From: Myxococcota bacterium
Lineage (GTDB): Bacteria > Myxococcota_A > Polyangia > Polyangiales > JANWZI01
DNA length: 64,000 bases
Direction of reading: 5' to 3'
Assembly (NCBI GenBank): GCA_025054695.1
Contig: JANWZI010000001.1
Location: forward strand, 1-64,000
Shown here: positions 62,134-64,000 of the stretch, one piece after another
Layout of the letters: every line of letters begins with the position of its first letter
How positions within the stretch are numbered: the stretch's first letter is position 1
Notes under the pieces: generated by a model
The model's input: the letters and a program-made list of their open reading frames with translations, nothing else
What the model was told of the DNA's origin: nothing
Database searches by the model: none
Position numbers and translations under genes: made by a program

Positions 62134-63191
62134 GGCCGATCCTCGCCCGCGGCCTCGCGCTCCGCCCACGCCGCGCGCAGCACGATCGCGACCGCCTCGT
62201 AGAGCGACTCCGGGATCTGATCGCCTACCTCCAGCTCGAACAGCGCACGCGCCAGAGGCACGTCCTGCATCACCGGCACGCCCGCCTCGCGCGCCGCCTC
62301 GCTCATGCGACGCGCCAGCCCGTCCTGCCCCTTGGCGACGACCTCAGGCGCCTCGTGGCCCGCCTCCTCGTCGTAGCGGAGCGCGACGGCCAGATGCGTG
62401 GGGTTGACGACGAGCACGTCCGCGAGGCGCACCTGTTCGATCATCGCATACTCGACGAGCTCGCGGTGCAGCCGCTGCCGCTCGGCCTTGGCGTGCGGGT
62501 CTCCCTCGGCCTCCTTGTGTTCCCGCTTGACCTCTTCCTTCGTCATCTTCTGGTCCTGCAGGAAGCGCCAGCGCTGGTAGAAGACGTCGAGCACGGCGAT
62601 CGCCGCCATCACGGCCCCTGCCCGCAACAGCAGGGCCGTCGCCACGTCCGCGCAGGCCGAGAGCACCGCGAGCGGCGGACGGCCCGGCAACAGCCCGAGC
62701 GCACGCGTCGCCTGCTCGAGCACGCCCCAGGCGACCCAGCCCACCGCGACCATCGTGACCGTCGCGCGCAGCAGCTCGATCAACCGCTTCTGGGAAAACA
62801 GGTTCTTGAGCGCGGCGATGGGGTCGAGGCGCTCGAGCTTCGGCTGGATCGGCTCGAACGCGAGCAACGGACCGACCTGAAGAAAGGCGGCCAGGCCTCC
62901 GCCGATCGCCGCGGCAGCCAGTAACGGACCGGACGCGGCGAGTGCGACGCTCGAAGCGAGCGCAAGTAGTTCGGTGGGCGAGCCCGCGACGCGCCCCGCC
63001 ACCGCCTCGAGCGACAGGGACGTCACGTCGAGCAAGGCCTTTCCGAGCGCCGGGCCCGTCGCGACGAGGGCCCCCGCCGTCGCCAGCACGACCGCGGCGT
63101 TGCCCAGATCGCGGCTTCGCCAGACCTCTCCGCGCTTGCGGGCGTCGGCGAGCTTCTTGGGCGTCGCCTCTTCGGTGCGCTCCTCGGCCAC
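62130..63191 (-). CDS. sctU: Type III secretion export switch protein SctU (FlhB/YscU family)
   Basis: This 353-residue protein begins AEERTEEATPKKLADARKRGEVWRS, the family N-terminus, with four transmembrane segments (about 30-215) and the LFSQKRLIELLRA loop, which is closer to injectisome SctU than to FlhB. The cytoplasmic domain has the self-cleavage motif NPTH (Asn263-His266), needed for substrate switching. It heads a four-gene operon with two small genes and priA. Confidence 0.88.
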   Translation of the reverse strand: MAEERTEEATPKKLADARKRGEVWRSRDLGNAAVVLATAGALVATGPALGKALLDVTSLSLEAVAGRVAGSPTELLALASSVALAASGPLLAAAAIGGGLAAFLQVGPLLAFEPIQPKLERLDPIAALKNLFSQKRLIELLRATVTMVAVGWVAWGVLEQATRALGLLPGRPPLAVLSACADVATALLLRAGAVMAAIAVLDVFYQRWRFLQDQKMTKEEVKREHKEAEGDPHAKAERQRLHRELVEYAMIEQVRLADVLVVNPTHLAVALRYDEEAGHEAPEVVAKGQDGLARRMSEAAREAGVPVMQDVPLARALFELEVGDQIPESLYEAVAIVLRAAWAEREAAGEDRP

Positions 63192-63277
63192 GACGCCTGA
63201 TTATCGCAGGGACGCCGCCTCGTCGTGCGTCCTCCCCACGATTCACGCCCAAGCCTCGCCGAAAGCGACAGCGGCAC

Positions 63278-63330
63278 CGGAGTCCGAGCCCGGGTTCGAG
63301 TCGAAGTCCAAACTGCAGCCCGAGACCACC
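63278..63330. repeat. Short degenerate hexanucleotide tract
   Basis: About seven units related to AGTCCG/AGCCCG/AGTCGA lie in the 254-bp divergent gap between sctU and the right-edge gene. It is the weakest of the four tracts. A TATACT -10-like box for the right-edge gene is at 63426-63431. Confidence 0.4.
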
Positions 63331-63445
63331 GGCCAGACCGTAACCGGATTCTCCCCGGATGTTCCCACCTTCGCGTGTTGCGCCCCAGTCTCGAATCGTC
63401 CGTCGCCTCGTCGCGGCGGCGTCGATATACTCTGACTTCGCTCTG

Positions 63446-64000
63446 ATGCCCGCTGTCACCACCACGCTACGATCGCTCCGCGCTCGCACTTCCTTCAGCG
63501 TCGTCGCCTTCTTCGCACTCACCGGTTTCGTGCCGACCGACGACGAGGTGTCGCTGCCTCGGGATCCGGATCGACGAGTCCTACGACTGGGTTCCGGCCG
63601 CGGTGACCCGCGCGGTCTGTCCGATCCCGCGCTTCGCGCGGCTCTCATCGAGGCCATCCAGCGCGACGCACGAACGGACCTGTGGGGTCTGGTGCACGTG
63701 GGTCGTGACCGGTGGCTCGCACGCGAGGACGGCGCGGGTTTCCTCGTCGACGCGGACGGAGTGGAGCTGCGGACCGCACGACGTCACGCGCTGCCTTCGA
63801 TTCGCGCGCGACTGCGAACGGTGGCTTGGGGGCGCGACGGCTCGTGGAGGCCCTTGCCTGCGGTCCCGCCACGCGTCCGGGGCAACGAGGCCGTCTTCGA
63901 GCGCGAGGCGGGCGTGCGCGAGCTGTGGCGGCATGGCCCGCTCGGCATGCATCAGCTCTTCGAGCTGCGCGCCGCGCCCCCCGGACGCGGCGCGCTCGTG
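63446..64000 (+). CDS. Secreted protein, N-terminal fragment (cut by window edge)
   Basis: ATG 63446 opens a frame of 185 codons that runs off the window. An N-terminal basic and hydrophobic stretch (LRARTSFSVVAFFALTGFV) predicts a signal peptide. The segment FEREAGVRELWRHGPLGMHQLFELRAAPPGRG resembles the entry segment of large FG-GAP-containing surface proteins of Myxococcota. The repeats would lie beyond the edge, so function is open. A TATACT -10-like element precedes it by 14 bases. Confidence 0.7.
   Translation, partial: MPAVTTTLRSLRARTSFSVVAFFALTGFVPTDDEVSLPRDPDRRVLRLGSGRGDPRGLSDPALRAALIEAIQRDARTDLWGLVHVGRDRWLAREDGAGFLVDADGVELRTARRHALPSIRARLRTVAWGRDGSWRPLPAVPPRVRGNEAVFEREAGVRELWRHGPLGMHQLFELRAAPPGRGALV

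Overview
The window is about 64 kb of very GC-rich DNA, nearly all coding, with many overlapping start/stop codons and many GTG starts. The gene content suggests a deltaproteobacterial-grade Myxococcota (Polyangia, perhaps Sandaracinaceae-like). It has FHA-containing sigma-54 activators, a Hanks-type kinase and a PP2C phosphatase, DUF4388 (PATAN-like) proteins, and many lipoproteins whose mature N-termini are Asp/Ala/Gly-rich linkers. The taxonomic placement is inference; no rRNA is present.

Layout. 1-12039: the core information cluster rpmG (cut by the window edge), tRNA-Trp, secE, nusG, rplK, rplA, rplJ, rplL, rpoB and rpoC. 12070-19397: a Lon-like Ser/Lys-dyad domain fused to a TPR-like region, a thioredoxin-fold lipoprotein, a DUF4388 protein, a zinc-ribbon membrane protein, a STAS-like protein and two envelope proteins. 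19447-25726: an mlaF-mlaD-like lipid transport pair translationally coupled to a glycosyltransferase, then a lipoprotein, a probable type III secretion stalk protein (SctO), pyrE and another lipoprotein. 25844-34412: a HEAT-repeat lipoprotein and an FHA-GAF-sigma54 activator, facing an operon of zinc-ribbon/double-FHA protein, PP2C-PEGA phosphatase and membrane FHA protein, then a secreted protein and a small acidic protein. 34436-42695: an RRM protein, a P-loop kinase, a FabH-like synthase, a membrane-bound degenerate sigma-54-activator-like protein, ybaB, recR and sctV.

42796-47121 holds the most unusual locus: three overlapping minus-strand genes for the effector subunits of a type I-G (formerly I-U) CRISPR-Cas system, csx17-csb1-csb2. 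There is no cas3, no adaptation genes and no CRISPR array in the window. csx17 lacks its N-terminal quarter, appears frameshifted, and abuts a divergent DUF2752 gene. The locus reads as a decaying or repurposed effector remnant.

47123-64000: a DUF2752 membrane protein, a Ser/Thr kinase, a sugar epimerase, an HMA metal-binding protein, an FG-GAP/ASPIC lipoprotein, a Nudix hydrolase, a beta-propeller protein, a pseudo-receiver/DUF4388/TPR membrane protein, the sctU - small protein - TPR - priA operon, and a truncated secreted protein at the right edge. Degenerate hexanucleotide tracts (CTCGGN / NCCGAG) recur in four intergenic gaps here.

Themes: envelope biogenesis and lipoproteins, phosphothreonine/FHA signalling, and non-flagellar type III secretion whose genes are split over three loci attached to housekeeping genes (pyrE, ybaB-recR, priA).
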